A stretch of 64,000 nucleotides of DNA from Leptospira ognonensis (lineage in GTDB: Bacteria > Spirochaetota > Leptospiria > Leptospirales > Leptospiraceae), in assembly GCF_004770745.1 (NCBI RefSeq), contig NZ_RQGD01000022.1:328970-392969 (forward strand), read 5' to 3'. Below, one piece after another: positions 8,712 to 17,827 of the stretch (its first letter is position 1; each line of letters begins with the position of its first letter). The notes under the pieces were generated by a model, which saw only the letters and a program-made list of their open reading frames with translations, had not been told where the DNA came from and made no database searches. The position numbers and the translations under genes were made by a program.

Positions 8712-9826
8712 AAGTAATATTCCTATTTCTGATTTTCCTAATTTCTTGTAAGACAGAGCATGAGAATCTGATTAGCGAGATTGACGAACTGATCGTCAAA
8801 GAAAAATACGAGAAAGCACTTACCTTATTACGCGAAAGATTATCTGCAAAAAGAAACTCATCGGAAATTTTATCAAAATCAAAACCTAACCAACCACGAT
8901 TGCTTCAACTTTCTGAAGATCGAACACGTATTGTTTGGACTGAAAATAAAACCATATTTTATAGAGATTTGATCAATGATAAATCAGAAAGTTTAGATTT
9001 AAAAATTAGACCTGAAAATTTTCAAATCTCGGCTAATGCCGAATATGCAATTCTACAATATCCTCTTAAAACGAAAGGTGGCTGTGCCATTTTCGCCTAT
9101 TCGTTACTTAATATCACTGTAGAATACGAATCAGCAGTTCACATACCTTGTAAAACGGGAATGGGAATAACAAGCAAAGGTGATAAGATTTTATATTTTT
9201 TTGAGAATGATCTCTATGAAGAAAAAACGACACATCCAAAGTTACCAAAAAAAGCGATCGCTGCAGATCAGATCGCCCCTCCATTTCCAAAACTCAAAAC
9301 AAATCTGCAGTTGGCAAGCCTAGGAGAAGATTGGCTGATCTGGTCTGGAGCCGGTGGTGCCTATAACCTTTACTTCCTGCAATGGAAAACGATGAAAATC
9401 TCTTTATTAAGCAAAGACATCGTTCTTCCGAGAGTTCTTTATCATAATGGAAATATTGCTTATACGATAGGCGGAAAAGTCGGAGACCTGTATCTGCGGG
9501 AAATTAGCTATGCACCTAACAAGATCCCTTCGCTCTCTAGGGGCGTTCCGATTTCTACACGAGAAGCCATTTCTTGGAAATTGAGCGGAAAGGATGAATT
9601 TGTCTCAGGAAATCAAAATGATCCTCTTCAGCCTATGAAATGGAAAGTACTTGGCAAAAAAGAACACCTTCCGTTTTTCTTGCAAAGATTTTGGGGCGTT
9701 GCGGGAGATCGCATTATTTACGAAAATAAATCTGGCGAGCTTCTCATCGATAATCTGGTATTCTCAGAAGAAGATTATATGGTTTGGGAGTATTATAAAA
9801 AAGTTAAAAAAGCAGCAGATGATTAA
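8708..9826 (+). CDS. Lipoprotein, possible beta-propeller
   Basis: A 372-residue lipoprotein: short hydrophobic leader and lipobox FLISC with C14. After a short helical stretch (about 20-50, one TPR-like helix pair) the protein has repeated segments alternating short strands with aromatic/charged turns, such as RIVWTENKTIFYRDL, YAILQYPLKT and WLIWSGAGGAYNLYFLQW, which look like blades of a WD40- or TolB-type propeller. No enzymatic motif is visible. It starts with GTG in a four-base overlap with the upstream EcsC-like gene and ends in a hairpin shared with the convergent small gene. Function unknown. Confidence 0.7.
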   Translation: MKVIFLFLIFLISCKTEHENLISEIDELIVKEKYEKALTLLRERLSAKRNSSEILSKSKPNQPRLLQLSEDRTRIVWTENKTIFYRDLINDKSESLDLKIRPENFQISANAEYAILQYPLKTKGGCAIFAYSLLNITVEYESAVHIPCKTGMGITSKGDKILYFFENDLYEEKTTHPKLPKKAIAADQIAPPFPKLKTNLQLASLGEDWLIWSGAGGAYNLYFLQWKTMKISLLSKDIVLPRVLYHNGNIAYTIGGKVGDLYLREISYAPNKIPSLSRGVPISTREAISWKLSGKDEFVSGNQNDPLQPMKWKVLGKKEHLPFFLQRFWGVAGDRIIYENKSGELLIDNLVFSEEDYMVWEYYKKVKKAADD

Positions 9827-9833
9827 GCTGCTT
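9805..9833 (-). terminator. Intrinsic terminator of the small Cys-rich gene
   Basis: Read on the minus strand, the stem AGCAGC/GCTGCT (plus-strand arms 9827-9832 and 9811-9816, 10-base loop) is followed by a run of T from the A-tract at 9806-9811. It lies across the two converging stop codons, so it ends transcription of the leftward small gene. Confidence 0.65.
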
Positions 9834-10020
9834 GTTCGTGCTCTTTTTTATTGATATAGAAACTGCAGGATTTATATTTTTCAGTGATGCAGTGATTCAT
9901 TAAATTTTGAACATCTTCCTCTTGCAAACGATCCTTGGAACTAGGGCATACTTTCAATCCCTTCGTATACAGAGGACATTTTAAGAAAAATTCGTTTGTA
10001 GGGAGACCTTTCTTTGACAT
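9823..10020 (-). CDS. Small cysteine-containing protein, unknown function
   Basis: A 65-residue cytoplasmic protein with four cysteines: C15, C25, C44 and C52 (KCPLYTK, KVCPS, NHCITEK, SCSFY). The spacing could bind a metal or Fe-S cluster, but no known family is recognised. Reasons to accept it as real: a clean intrinsic terminator follows it, codon use resembles its neighbours, and it fills a region otherwise lacking a gene. Against it, no clear ribosome-binding site is visible before the ATG. It is transcribed convergently with the upstream lipoprotein gene. Confidence 0.6.
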   Translation of the reverse strand: MSKKGLPTNEFFLKCPLYTKGLKVCPSSKDRLQEEDVQNLMNHCITEKYKSCSFYINKKEHEQAA

Positions 10021-10118
10021 AGCACTTCAGAACTTTTTTGTTTTTAATCTTTGTGTCAAACGGATTTTAAAAAGCGTACAAAAAAACCTGACCGATTAAG
10101 TCTCATTATTAGAGAAAT

Positions 10119-11303
10119 TTAAAAGTAGAGATTTAAGATTCTTGGTTCTGAATCCGAATCCACTGAATCAAAATTCACAAAATCACGCACGTTATATGTA
10201 CGACCCGATGTCCTTTCTTCAAAAAAATTACCATGGAGGAATACTTGTACGGATTCAACTGCCCGCGTAGTTTTTATAAATTTTGTTAATCCAAATTTTT
10301 CCCAAATTTCATTTTCACTTAACGAAAGGAAAGAATCATCATTTATAAAACTTTTCAAATTTGTTTTCGAGAGATTTGGGAAGGACACGGCAGGTGAAAC
10401 AATCCCATCCAAAGGTTTACCTCTAAGACGTTCATACAATGCCGAATTAAAAACTTCCTGGCCAATGAAAACGCCGACTTTCCAACCAGGAACTATCCAA
10501 GTCCTATCTTGCGTAATCTCACCAGCATCCAAAAGAAGTGCTTCATCTTCGGTTACTAATGTTTTGCGAATTAATGGATCCATCACTTTACCATCTGCAG
10601 AAAAAGGAATTGAAACATTATATAGCGGTCCGTTTTGATCAAGGACCAAAGTTCCCTTAACCACTTTTGGGGAAGGCAGTATGATCGAGCCTCCTAATAT
10701 GGGAGTATTATTTTCCTTCGCAAGTTTTGAAAATGTTTGGGTATAAACATCAGCCATTTTCTGGCTTTTATATCTAAAGACAGCTTCCCATTTCGCGGCA
10801 GGCTTCTTAGAGGCCACCATAAAAGGAGCGATTTCGCTTTCGTATTTTTTTACGATTACATCCATCGCACTTTTCCAGTTTTCACTCTCAAATACCGTTT
10901 CCTTCTCATCCAAAAGCACCAAACCAGTGCCTATATGTTCAGGAAAAATAATGATTGTTTTGCGATCATAGATATTTGCTACTTTTCCTGCCTTAACGAG
11001 CTCTTCGATTCTCTCTGCCCACCATTCTGCCTTTGCAAAATCTTCGCTTCGTAAGAATACTTGCATGGAAACAATATTTCCATACTTTCTATCTGAACCA
11101 TTTGTTTTTATAGGAATACTCGACCAGGTTAATGGTGGTCGTACTATCTCAGTTTCTTGAATCGGTTCCGCAGATACGATTTTCATTTCAAATTTTGGCA
11201 AAGGCACATCAGATTGCTGCAAAAATTTCGCTGAAAAACCGGTCAGTATTATTAAAAATAAAAAGAAAACTATTTTGATCGGAGGGACATATAAATTATG
11301 CAT
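10119..11303 (-). CDS. Nitrilase-superfamily-like membrane protein lacking the catalytic Cys
   Basis: A 394-residue protein with an N-terminal membrane anchor (about 8-24) and a carbon-nitrogen hydrolase fold. The superfamily triad is Glu-Lys-Cys. Glu is present at 122 ([11 protein letters not shown]) and Lys at 247 (LIRKTLV). The Cys position of the VGVxICxE motif is glycine 281 ([10 protein letters not shown]), so hydrolysis by the usual thioester route should be impossible. [10 protein letters not shown] (203-212) is another family element. The order resembles apolipoprotein N-acyltransferase and nitrilase domains, but the multi-spanning Lnt membrane region is absent. It is the last gene of the leftward cluster and overlaps the Nudix gene by eight bases. 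Confidence 0.7.
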   Translation of the reverse strand: MHNLYVPPIKIVFFLFLIILTGFSAKFLQQSDVPLPKFEMKIVSAEPIQETEIVRPPLTWSSIPIKTNGSDRKYGNIVSMQVFLRSEDFAKAEWWAERIEELVKAGKVANIYDRKTIIIFPEHIGTGLVLLDEKETVFESENWKSAMDVIVKKYESEIAPFMVASKKPAAKWEAVFRYKSQKMADVYTQTFSKLAKENNTPILGGSIILPSPKVVKGTLVLDQNGPLYNVSIPFSADGKVMDPLIRKTLVTEDEALLLDAGEITQDRTWIVPGWKVGVFIGQEVFNSALYERLRGKPLDGIVSPAVSFPNLSKTNLKSFINDDSFLSLSENEIWEKFGLTKFIKTTRAVESVQVFLHGNFFEERTSGRTYNVRDFVNFDSVDSDSEPRILNLYF

Positions 11304-11718
11304 ATTCTTTTAAATAAACCCTAACTGCATCTAACATATATTCTGTGAAAAGTGGAGTTGGATCATACTTTTTTACATCAACCCACTCCATAAAATCATG
11401 CTCATCCGACATCTCAATTTTCCCTTTAATCAATTTCGCATGATATCCAATGATCACGCATGGATGGTTGCCCTCATTGACTCGGTGTTTATGTATCAGA
11501 AAAGGTTTAGGATTTACTTCTATCTCTATATTTGCACCTAATTCCTCACGAATTTCCCTTTTGATGCTAAGATACCAATCTTCAAAAAACTCATCCTCAT
11601 CCATACGTCCGCCCGGAAGATCACCCAACCCAGACTTTCGATCTCGCATCACTAAAAATTTGTCACCATCCCGAAGGAAGAGCTTTTGAGTGATTTGGAA
11701 AAAACCATGTTTACTCAC
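11296..11718 (-). CDS. Nudix hydrolase
   Basis: A 140-residue Nudix-fold protein. The catalytic helix is intact ([10 protein letters not shown]), with a GG loop before it (LPGGRMDED). However, the distance between the glycine and the first Glu is eight residues instead of five, so the Nudix box carries a three-residue insertion. Nudix enzymes cleave nucleoside diphosphates linked to another group; the substrate cannot be read from this sequence. It is encoded between the AhcY-like and nitrilase-like genes, overlapping both (four bases ATGA with the former, eight bases with the latter), so its substrate may be connected to theirs. Confidence 0.88.
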   Translation of the reverse strand: MSKHGFFQITQKLFLRDGDKFLVMRDRKSGLGDLPGGRMDEDEFFEDWYLSIKREIREELGANIEIEVNPKPFLIHKHRVNEGNHPCVIIGYHAKLIKGKIEMSDEHDFMEWVDVKKYDPTPLFTEYMLDAVRVYLKEYA

Positions 11719-14168
11719 AATGGCTCACCCCATTGGTTTATGGTATGATCGACAGCGTATAATTTTGGCCGAGGTAGTTTTTGTGACCGGAAAAGATTGA
11801 CCATTCCCAGAGAAGCCGTTGTTAATTGAGATATGATAGGATCCATGGATTCTGTCGGAACACCAAAGAAAAGAAAGTTTATAGGACTACCATCACTCAA
11901 AAGAAAAATCGTTTTTTCTTGTTCAGTGCCATGATTAAGAAATTTAAAAATGTACTTACCACCTAAATCCATTTGTGTTTGGGGATCGAGAATCCTCTCA
12001 ATTTCGAGCTTTACGGGTATATTTTGAATCATCGGATTTTCAGAACCATTTAAGGAATTCATCCAATCATTAAAATCTGCGAATTCTACTGTTTTCGTCG
12101 AACCAGATACTAAAAATAATTGGACCTTGTTACCGTTTATAATCCAATCCTCGAACTGATCGCGTTTGATGACACTATCACCAGTCACACCTATGACCAT
12201 ATCGGATCCGTACCATTCTTCCGGATTTATTTGTTGAAAATTCTTGTATATGTAACTTTCATTCGCGGCAATTTTCAAATCGACGCAGGTTACTTTCTTA
12301 TTTGAATCGTGCAATCGACCATCAATGAGATACTTGTGCAGGAAAGAACCTATATTGCCATGTGAACCTAGTAGAATAATCTTACGTTTCGAAAGCACTT
12401 TACCTAATCCGTGTAATGTGTTTTCCACTGCATTTAATATCGAGAATGCGACTTCTTTTGATTCTTCTTTTGTTTTTTCACCTGAAATCGCTATCGTAAA
12501 TGCCGGTAACGCCAATTTATTTTCGTTACCACCTACTTTCACTAACCGATCATATCCGTTTCGAGTATGTTCAATGGTTCCGATCAATCTTTCTGATACA
12601 AAATGAAACAAAGAAATCGACTGATACTCACTCGGGCAATCTATCCAAAATTCTTCACAGAATTCTAACAGCGACTTTTGTTCCAAACATCTTTGGTTCA
12701 GAATCGGAGCAATGTAACCACCATCTTCTATGAGCAAAATTTTATCGGATGGATTTTTAAGGTGAAACAACTTTTGGAAAAACAAGAATGTAGCAAGGTA
12801 TCGCATCGCGTCATAAAAACCAAATTTACTTTCTTCTAATTTTTCTTTAAATTTCTTATACTTTCCAAAATCACTATATAAAGGAGATACGCCATAATAT
12901 GGTTTGTTATTTTTAGTAAGTTTAAACTCTAAACCCGCCATAAAAAACTGTTCTGTCGGTATATCTAACAAAACATCTAGATAGATCGGAGGTATATTTC
13001 CACCGTACTTTACGAAGGCGACATCCACAGTTTTTGCTTTCAATCTACGAAAGGTTTCGATGAGTGAAATGATTTCGGAAGTAATATGGTGAATCAAAAA
13101 TAAATGGATGCCGTTAAAATCCAATTTATGATTTTTTCCATCAGCGATCTGCTCCAGTAAGCTCATCCGTTTTAAATAAAAGCTGGAATCTATCTGAGTT
13201 CTTTTTTTATTAAAACTAAAATTTAAAACTCTATCTAGTCTAGATAAATCAACATAGACTTCTGCTCTTCCCAATTTTGCTAGAATGGTATTTCCATCCT
13301 TGATGATGTTTGCGATGTCTGTATCTTCCAAAATTAGAATTAATTTTTTCATCAACGGAAGTGTATTTTCAGGACTGGATGAGATTAAAAGTTGGCGAAA
13401 CTGATCCTCCCAGTAAAAGTTAATATGCGTGAGGCGTCCAAAAGGTGTTTTTTCAATTTGCTCAAATACTTTGCTAAAATGTCGATTCTCTTCCTCGAAA
13501 AAAGTTTCGCCTTTCTGTGCCGCGCTCAAAATACTATTGGTAAGAGACTCACTAATTTTGGAAAGCCCTGCTATATAAGTCCTTCGGCCTATTTCATCAA
13601 CTCTCTCATGTAAGATATTTGCCAGGTTTAGAGAGGACCCTTCAGCAGAATCAATGGTGATACGTAAGAAAAAATCACCGCTATTAACATTGCTCGGTAC
13701 TCTTTCCAATAAAATTTGATAATTAACGACAGTTTCTTTATCCATTTCATAAAATGGAAACAGTAACGCAATGGACGGATTCGAGCGCCCATCTTCGCCA
13801 TAAAATTCTGGATGTAATTTTCTAGCGATTGACTGTCTTTGAAAGGTTCCCAAAACGATGCGGAGATCATCTTCAAATTGTGATCTGAATAATATCCATT
13901 CACTCAAAACTCCCGCTTTGGAATACACCTGTACATGATGAATATGCATATCTATCAGTTCATGATTGATATTAGGATTTATTTTATAGAGAAACGAAAC
14001 ATCCCCAGGAACGAGATGTAATTGGTTTCCAATTTCCTCAGCTAACGATCTAGACAAAATGGAGAGACCAAAAAATATCCGTAAATTTGATAAATCTAAT
14101 TCCCAAACATGCTCACCAGTTTGAATCAGCGAAGGACCGAGAGAGGTTTGTATTTCTTTAATATTCAT
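11715..14168 (-). CDS. Large protein with a divergent S-adenosylhomocysteine-hydrolase-like half
   Basis: An 817-residue soluble protein. The first 340 residues match nothing I recognise. From about 350 to the end the order of motifs follows Ahc[15 protein letters not shown] (H361 at the place of AhcY His55), LIEDGG (D482, like Asp131), IGTIEHT (E533, like Glu156), EKTKEES (K565 like Lys186, with E569 at the Asp190 place), NAD loop GSHGNIG (601-607), [23 protein letters not shown] (756-765) and GVPTESM, the equivalent of GHPSFVM. Most catalytic positions are thus kept while overall identity looks low. It lies between a dehydrogenase and a Nudix gene. It is not the housekeeping AhcY, judging by length and divergence. 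Confidence 0.7.
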   Translation of the reverse strand: MNIKEIQTSLGPSLIQTGEHVWELDLSNLRIFFGLSILSRSLAEEIGNQLHLVPGDVSFLYKINPNINHELIDMHIHHVQVYSKAGVLSEWILFRSQFEDDLRIVLGTFQRQSIARKLHPEFYGEDGRSNPSIALLFPFYEMDKETVVNYQILLERVPSNVNSGDFFLRITIDSAEGSSLNLANILHERVDEIGRRTYIAGLSKISESLTNSILSAAQKGETFFEEENRHFSKVFEQIEKTPFGRLTHINFYWEDQFRQLLISSSPENTLPLMKKLILILEDTDIANIIKDGNTILAKLGRAEVYVDLSRLDRVLNFSFNKKRTQIDSSFYLKRMSLLEQIADGKNHKLDFNGIHLFLIHHITSEIISLIETFRRLKAKTVDVAFVKYGGNIPPIYLDVLLDIPTEQFFMAGLEFKLTKNNKPYYGVSPLYSDFGKYKKFKEKLEESKFGFYDAMRYLATFLFFQKLFHLKNPSDKILLIEDGGYIAPILNQRCLEQKSLLEFCEEFWIDCPSEYQSISLFHFVSERLIGTIEHTRNGYDRLVKVGGNENKLALPAFTIAISGEKTKEESKEVAFSILNAVENTLHGLGKVLSKRKIILLGSHGNIGSFLHKYLIDGRLHDSNKKVTCVDLKIAANESYIYKNFQQINPEEWYGSDMVIGVTGDSVIKRDQFEDWIINGNKVQLFLVSGSTKTVEFADFNDWMNSLNGSENPMIQNIPVKLEIERILDPQTQMDLGGKYIFKFLNHGTEQEKTIFLLSDGSPINFLFFGVPTESMDPIISQLTTASLGMVNLFRSQKLPRPKLYAVDHTINQWGEPL

Positions 14169-14176
14169 TTCTTGTT

Positions 14177-15619
14177 TTATTCAAAATTGACAACGACTTT
14201 TACCGAAGATGGATCTTTCGCTTTTGCATAAGCGTCTGTTAGTTTCGCAAAAGGAAAAGTATGTGATACCATGTTCTCTTCCAAAGATTTTGACACCTCT
14301 GGATTTTCTTTTAACAACTTAAGAGCATAATGAAAATCTCCACAACGAGAGGAACGAATCATTTTTCCTGAATGAAAGAAAGTCCGTATTGATTTTGATT
14401 CTGGCGACCATTCATTTTCAGAATCGCTATCGATTAAGATAGCGCTTCTCGGACGTACCAAAGATGTTTCTTCTCCTGGCTTTGGTCTGATTGCCACTCC
14501 TACTTCGGCGGAAGAACCAACTAATACCAAATCAAATCTTGGGACTTTTCCGGCAAATTTTTCGGAATTGAGAATAGAGATCGCTTCATCAGAGCTTCCC
14601 GTAAAAATTTCTATATCGTTTGGAATCTTGTCTTTCCATTTTGCGTAGACACTTGGAAAAATAAAAATAGATTTGTTTCGACGATCTTCTTTGTTCCAAT
14701 GAAATTTCAAATTTTCAAGAGTTGCCGGTAATAATGATAATTCGTCTACAACTAGTTCTGTAAGATGAGACAGTCCGCCCATAACTTGGCCATTCGTTGT
14801 TTTTAAATGAACTTCACGTTTTGCAAAATCGAGAGCCGATGCGAAACCACTAGTGGTACTCGTAGTATCATAAACTATATCAAACTTCTGTTTTAAAGAC
14901 TCAGCTGAAACTTCTCTAAGATCAACTATCTCATCAGCACCCATTTTTTGGGCCAACGATATCAAATGATCATGGCGAATGATAGCCGCTATGCGAAAAT
15001 TAGTTTGGCTGGAATTTCTGTATGCTTTTAAAGCAGAAAGTATCAAACTTCCAAGTCTTCTCGGGCCGAGAACTGCCACATAGTCTCCATCTCTTGGTGG
15101 GGAGGCAATAATCGCCTGTAAGGCGGCTGCAAATGGTTCCATCAGCACGGCTACCTTCTCAGAAGTACCTGCCGTTTCGATGGCCGCGTTTTGAGGCACG
15201 AGAATATATGGACCAAAGCCACCTGGCAATCGATCGATTCCTAATACCTTTCTTTCGGGTGAGTGCGTAGGTATTCCTTCTTCACAAAAAGCGTCTTTTT
15301 TGAGATCTCCTCTTGCTTCGTATGTATCGTTGATTTCGATGACGTACTGCTTTGTCGGTACTTCTCCAACGCTTTCTGCGAGCACTTCGTGACCAATAAT
15401 TTGTGGCAAAGGGTGAGGCAGGAATCTTCGGTCGATATCTGTGGAGCAGACGCCGCAGGATTTTGTTTTTAGTAATTTATAGCCAGGTCCTACCTTGAGA
15501 TACGGCTTCTCATTTCTAAGGATCTCCCAACCAGACTCTAGACTGCCAGTATATTCGTAGTCGGCTTCAACAAAAGAATCATCTGAGGTATAATCGAGTG
15601 CTTTAAATTTGATCTGCAT
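14177..15619 (-). CDS. Zinc-type (MDR) alcohol dehydrogenase-like protein, enlarged
   Basis: A 480-residue medium-chain dehydrogenase/reductase, about 130 residues longer than usual. Catalytic zinc ligands appear present: Cys in KSCGVCSTD (near 55), His-Glu in IIGHEVLAE (near 76) and Glu in LMEPFAAAL (near 163). The structural-zinc lobe with four cysteines is missing (only one Cys near 112). The nucleotide loop is unusual, VAVLGPRRLGSL instead of GxGxxG. Extra sequence lies around 290-400. Zinc binding and oxidoreductase fold are supported; the substrate is unknown. Its stop is eight bases before the AhcY-like gene, and it starts immediately after the rhomboid stop codon. Confidence 0.75.
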   Translation of the reverse strand: MQIKFKALDYTSDDSFVEADYEYTGSLESGWEILRNEKPYLKVGPGYKLLKTKSCGVCSTDIDRRFLPHPLPQIIGHEVLAESVGEVPTKQYVIEINDTYEARGDLKKDAFCEEGIPTHSPERKVLGIDRLPGGFGPYILVPQNAAIETAGTSEKVAVLMEPFAAALQAIIASPPRDGDYVAVLGPRRLGSLILSALKAYRNSSQTNFRIAAIIRHDHLISLAQKMGADEIVDLREVSAESLKQKFDIVYDTTSTTSGFASALDFAKREVHLKTTNGQVMGGLSHLTELVVDELSLLPATLENLKFHWNKEDRRNKSIFIFPSVYAKWKDKIPNDIEIFTGSSDEAISILNSEKFAGKVPRFDLVLVGSSAEVGVAIRPKPGEETSLVRPRSAILIDSDSENEWSPESKSIRTFFHSGKMIRSSRCGDFHYALKLLKENPEVSKSLEENMVSHTFPFAKLTDAYAKAKDPSSVKVVVNFE

Positions 15620-16279
15620 CTATCTATTGTTGATAAAAAACAAAAGAATGATCGTCAATGTAAAAAATGTAAGGTTTAATAGAAATCCAAGTTGTATTTC
15701 TTTTCGTTCCTTTTGGTCTAAAAAATAAGCCGTAATGAAAACAGAAAAAAAGCCACCTAGATGTGCCCAATGAGCAATGTAATCACGTGCAAATAAATTT
15801 GTGATATCAGAATAGATGCTCAACCACGCGAATAAAAAAACTGGGAAAGGAATGGTTTTATTTTTTGCAATGGGAAATCTGAAAGGCGATAGAAGTGCAG
15901 CAACACAAGCAAGTCCGGAGATGGCTCCACTTGCTCCGACCACGGGAGTCGTATCGCCGAGCAATATTCCTCTCACTACCCAATCGCCTAAGATCGATAG
16001 AAATCCAGCCATAAAATAGAAAAGCAACCATCTAACTTTTCCAACACGATTTTCAACAACTCTTCCTAGAATTAATAGATAAAACATATTAGAGAATAAA
16101 TGAGAAAACGTGGAATGAAAGAAAGTGCTAAGTAACCAATTGATAGGTTGAAATTCACCGGGCGTCGCTATGAAATAGCGATCAATCGCATAAGGAAAAA
16201 AAATCTGCATAAAAGGGAAAAGCAAAATCATAAAAATTGCGAAGCCGGCTGTTAAAGGAAATTCCCAGATGAATGTCAT
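15620..16279 (-). CDS. Rhomboid-family intramembrane serine protease
   Basis: A 219-residue polytopic membrane protein with about six membrane helices. The rhomboid dyad is S117 in GASGAISG and H173 in HWAHLGG. The HxxxN element in helix 2 is H60 and N64 (HLFSNM). It cleaves membrane-protein substrates within or next to the bilayer; the target is not evident. It abuts the dehydrogenase gene with no intervening base (stop TAG directly followed by ATG) and lies 12 bases downstream of a secreted helical protein, so it belongs to the same leftward operon. Confidence 0.92.
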   Translation of the reverse strand: MTFIWEFPLTAGFAIFMILLFPFMQIFFPYAIDRYFIATPGEFQPINWLLSTFFHSTFSHLFSNMFYLLILGRVVENRVGKVRWLLFYFMAGFLSILGDWVVRGILLGDTTPVVGASGAISGLACVAALLSPFRFPIAKNKTIPFPVFLFAWLSIYSDITNLFARDYIAHWAHLGGFFSVFITAYFLDQKERKEIQLGFLLNLTFFTLTIILLFFINNR

Positions 16280-16291
16280 ATATTCTGTATC

Positions 16292-17119
16292 TTATTTTAT
16301 CGTCGTTGGTTTCGGAGGCTTTGCTTCTTCCGGATTTCTTTGATATGCTGGATCAAAATTAGGTATGCCCATCGCCAATTCATGTAAATCTGGCTGCTTC
16401 CAGACAGCATCATAATAACTGACCTCGGAGAAGGAATCAAAATTGCTATCATACAAAAAGCGTAAGTATTTTTCCCTGTCATTGATGATGATTCGGTGGA
16501 TTTCTGATACTAATCCTTCAAAGGTTCTTACTTCCTTATTGAAATCATCAATAGAATCATGAAGCAAACCTAACATTACAATATATTTCTCAGCCTGCTT
16601 TAAAGATTTAAGAGCAAAGGAGAACTCTTGTAATTTCATTAAGTATAGATAGGGTCGAATATTTTTGCCAATCATTAACCTTTGTTTGGCAACCGCAATT
16701 TCACGGTACCCTAGGCGAAGATAAAGTTTGGTTTCCGTTTTCTCTTTTCCATTCGCAAGGCGGGCCAGTCGACCAAGTTCTTCGTCGAGCTCCTTAACCT
16801 CCTCATCTAAGACCAAAATATAAAGCTGTATCATGAGCCCTTGGGTCCTTCGTAGTTCAGCGTAGGATCTTCCTAGATCCATTTGAAGGTGTAATATTTC
16901 TGATTCTATATGATGCTGGACACATCGTTTGAAGTACTTTTTCTGGTCTGCACTTCCACGATTAGATATGGTAGAACTCAAGATTTTTAAGAATTCAAAA
17001 TTGTCTTTTAGACCATAACTGACTCGAATCAGCTGAGTGGCCTTTGAGCTTGCCTGATCTGGTATCGAGTCAGTAAAAGCTACCATTAACAATAATAAAA
17101 TACAGGCAATTCTCAACAT
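16292..17119 (-). CDS. Exported alpha-helical protein of unknown function
   Basis: A 275-residue protein with a clear N-terminal signal sequence (MLRIACILLLLMVAFTDS) and no lipobox at the expected place. The mature part is nearly all helix, rich in Leu, Glu, Lys and Arg (for example LDEEVKELDEELGRLARLAN near 104-123), ending in a proline-rich tail. It probably folds as a helical bundle in the periplasm. I recognise no family. It is the first gene of the leftward cluster that continues with rhomboid, dehydrogenase and AhcY-like genes; the promoter should lie in the 96-base gap shared with the divergent gene at 17216. Confidence 0.65.
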   Translation of the reverse strand: MLRIACILLLLMVAFTDSIPDQASSKATQLIRVSYGLKDNFEFLKILSSTISNRGSADQKKYFKRCVQHHIESEILHLQMDLGRSYAELRRTQGLMIQLYILVLDEEVKELDEELGRLARLANGKEKTETKLYLRLGYREIAVAKQRLMIGKNIRPYLYLMKLQEFSFALKSLKQAEKYIVMLGLLHDSIDDFNKEVRTFEGLVSEIHRIIINDREKYLRFLYDSNFDSFSEVSYYDAVWKQPDLHELAMGIPNFDPAYQRNPEEAKPPKPTTIK

Positions 17120-17215
17120 CTGTGTCCCTATCTTCGGTCAGGTTTTGAATTCATTAACAAGATAAAAAAGAAAAGACAATGTAGTATCCTTTCCGAAGAT
17201 TATGTCTAAAAGTCC

Positions 17216-17824
17216 ATGTCCACCGCACTCAAATCCCTACCTTCATCACCTCTCGAATCCATAGAAATTCTAAAATCGGAAATGGATTTACCAATTTGGG
17301 AGACGCGACTTGTAGAAATGATGAAACTTGCATCCAAGGGAGACAAAAATACTTGGACCTTAGTCTACCAACTTGTAAGAGAAGCAGACTCAGGCAGGTT
17401 GAGCTGGGGCTATCATAAGGCCATCCTAAGTGGTCTTATCTATCTGCTTTCTTACGTCGGTGATAGCAAAAGTTATCGAATCCTAGTCAACTATGTAAAA
17501 AACCTCGATCGACCAATCCCAATTGGAGCCCTTGAATTAATCTCAGATATGTTGCCGACTTTTCCAGAACTTGACATCAAGGAAATTTTCGAAATTGCGG
17601 CGCATAACGACGAATTAAAATCAGCTTTCGGCGTTATGGCATTAACGAAATTAACACTTGAGAATCGCCTAACTGATAATGAGAAAATTAAAACAAAAGA
17701 ATTTTTAGCAACATATAAGAATCAAAAATATTTTTTATCAGATATCATTGAAACAACTTTAGAATTTCTTTCTGAAGAAGATCACTCCCCATCAGATTTC
17801 CTAAATGAATTAGAAGGATTATAA
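17216..17824 (+). CDS. Helical repeat-like cytoplasmic protein, unknown
   Basis: A 202-residue protein without signal or membrane segments. It consists of consecutive amphipathic helices of about 15-20 residues (LVYQLVREADSGRLSWGYHK, ILSGLIYLLSYVGDSKSY, ALELISDMLPTF), a pattern typical of HEAT/ARM-like solenoids. No catalytic motif is seen. The gene ends three bases before the alcohol dehydrogenase gene and is probably co-transcribed with it. The function is unknown. Confidence 0.6.
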   Translation: MSTALKSLPSSPLESIEILKSEMDLPIWETRLVEMMKLASKGDKNTWTLVYQLVREADSGRLSWGYHKAILSGLIYLLSYVGDSKSYRILVNYVKNLDRPIPIGALELISDMLPTFPELDIKEIFEIAAHNDELKSAFGVMALTKLTLENRLTDNEKIKTKEFLATYKNQKYFLSDIIETTLEFLSEEDHSPSDFLNELEGL

Positions 17825-17827
17825 AGA

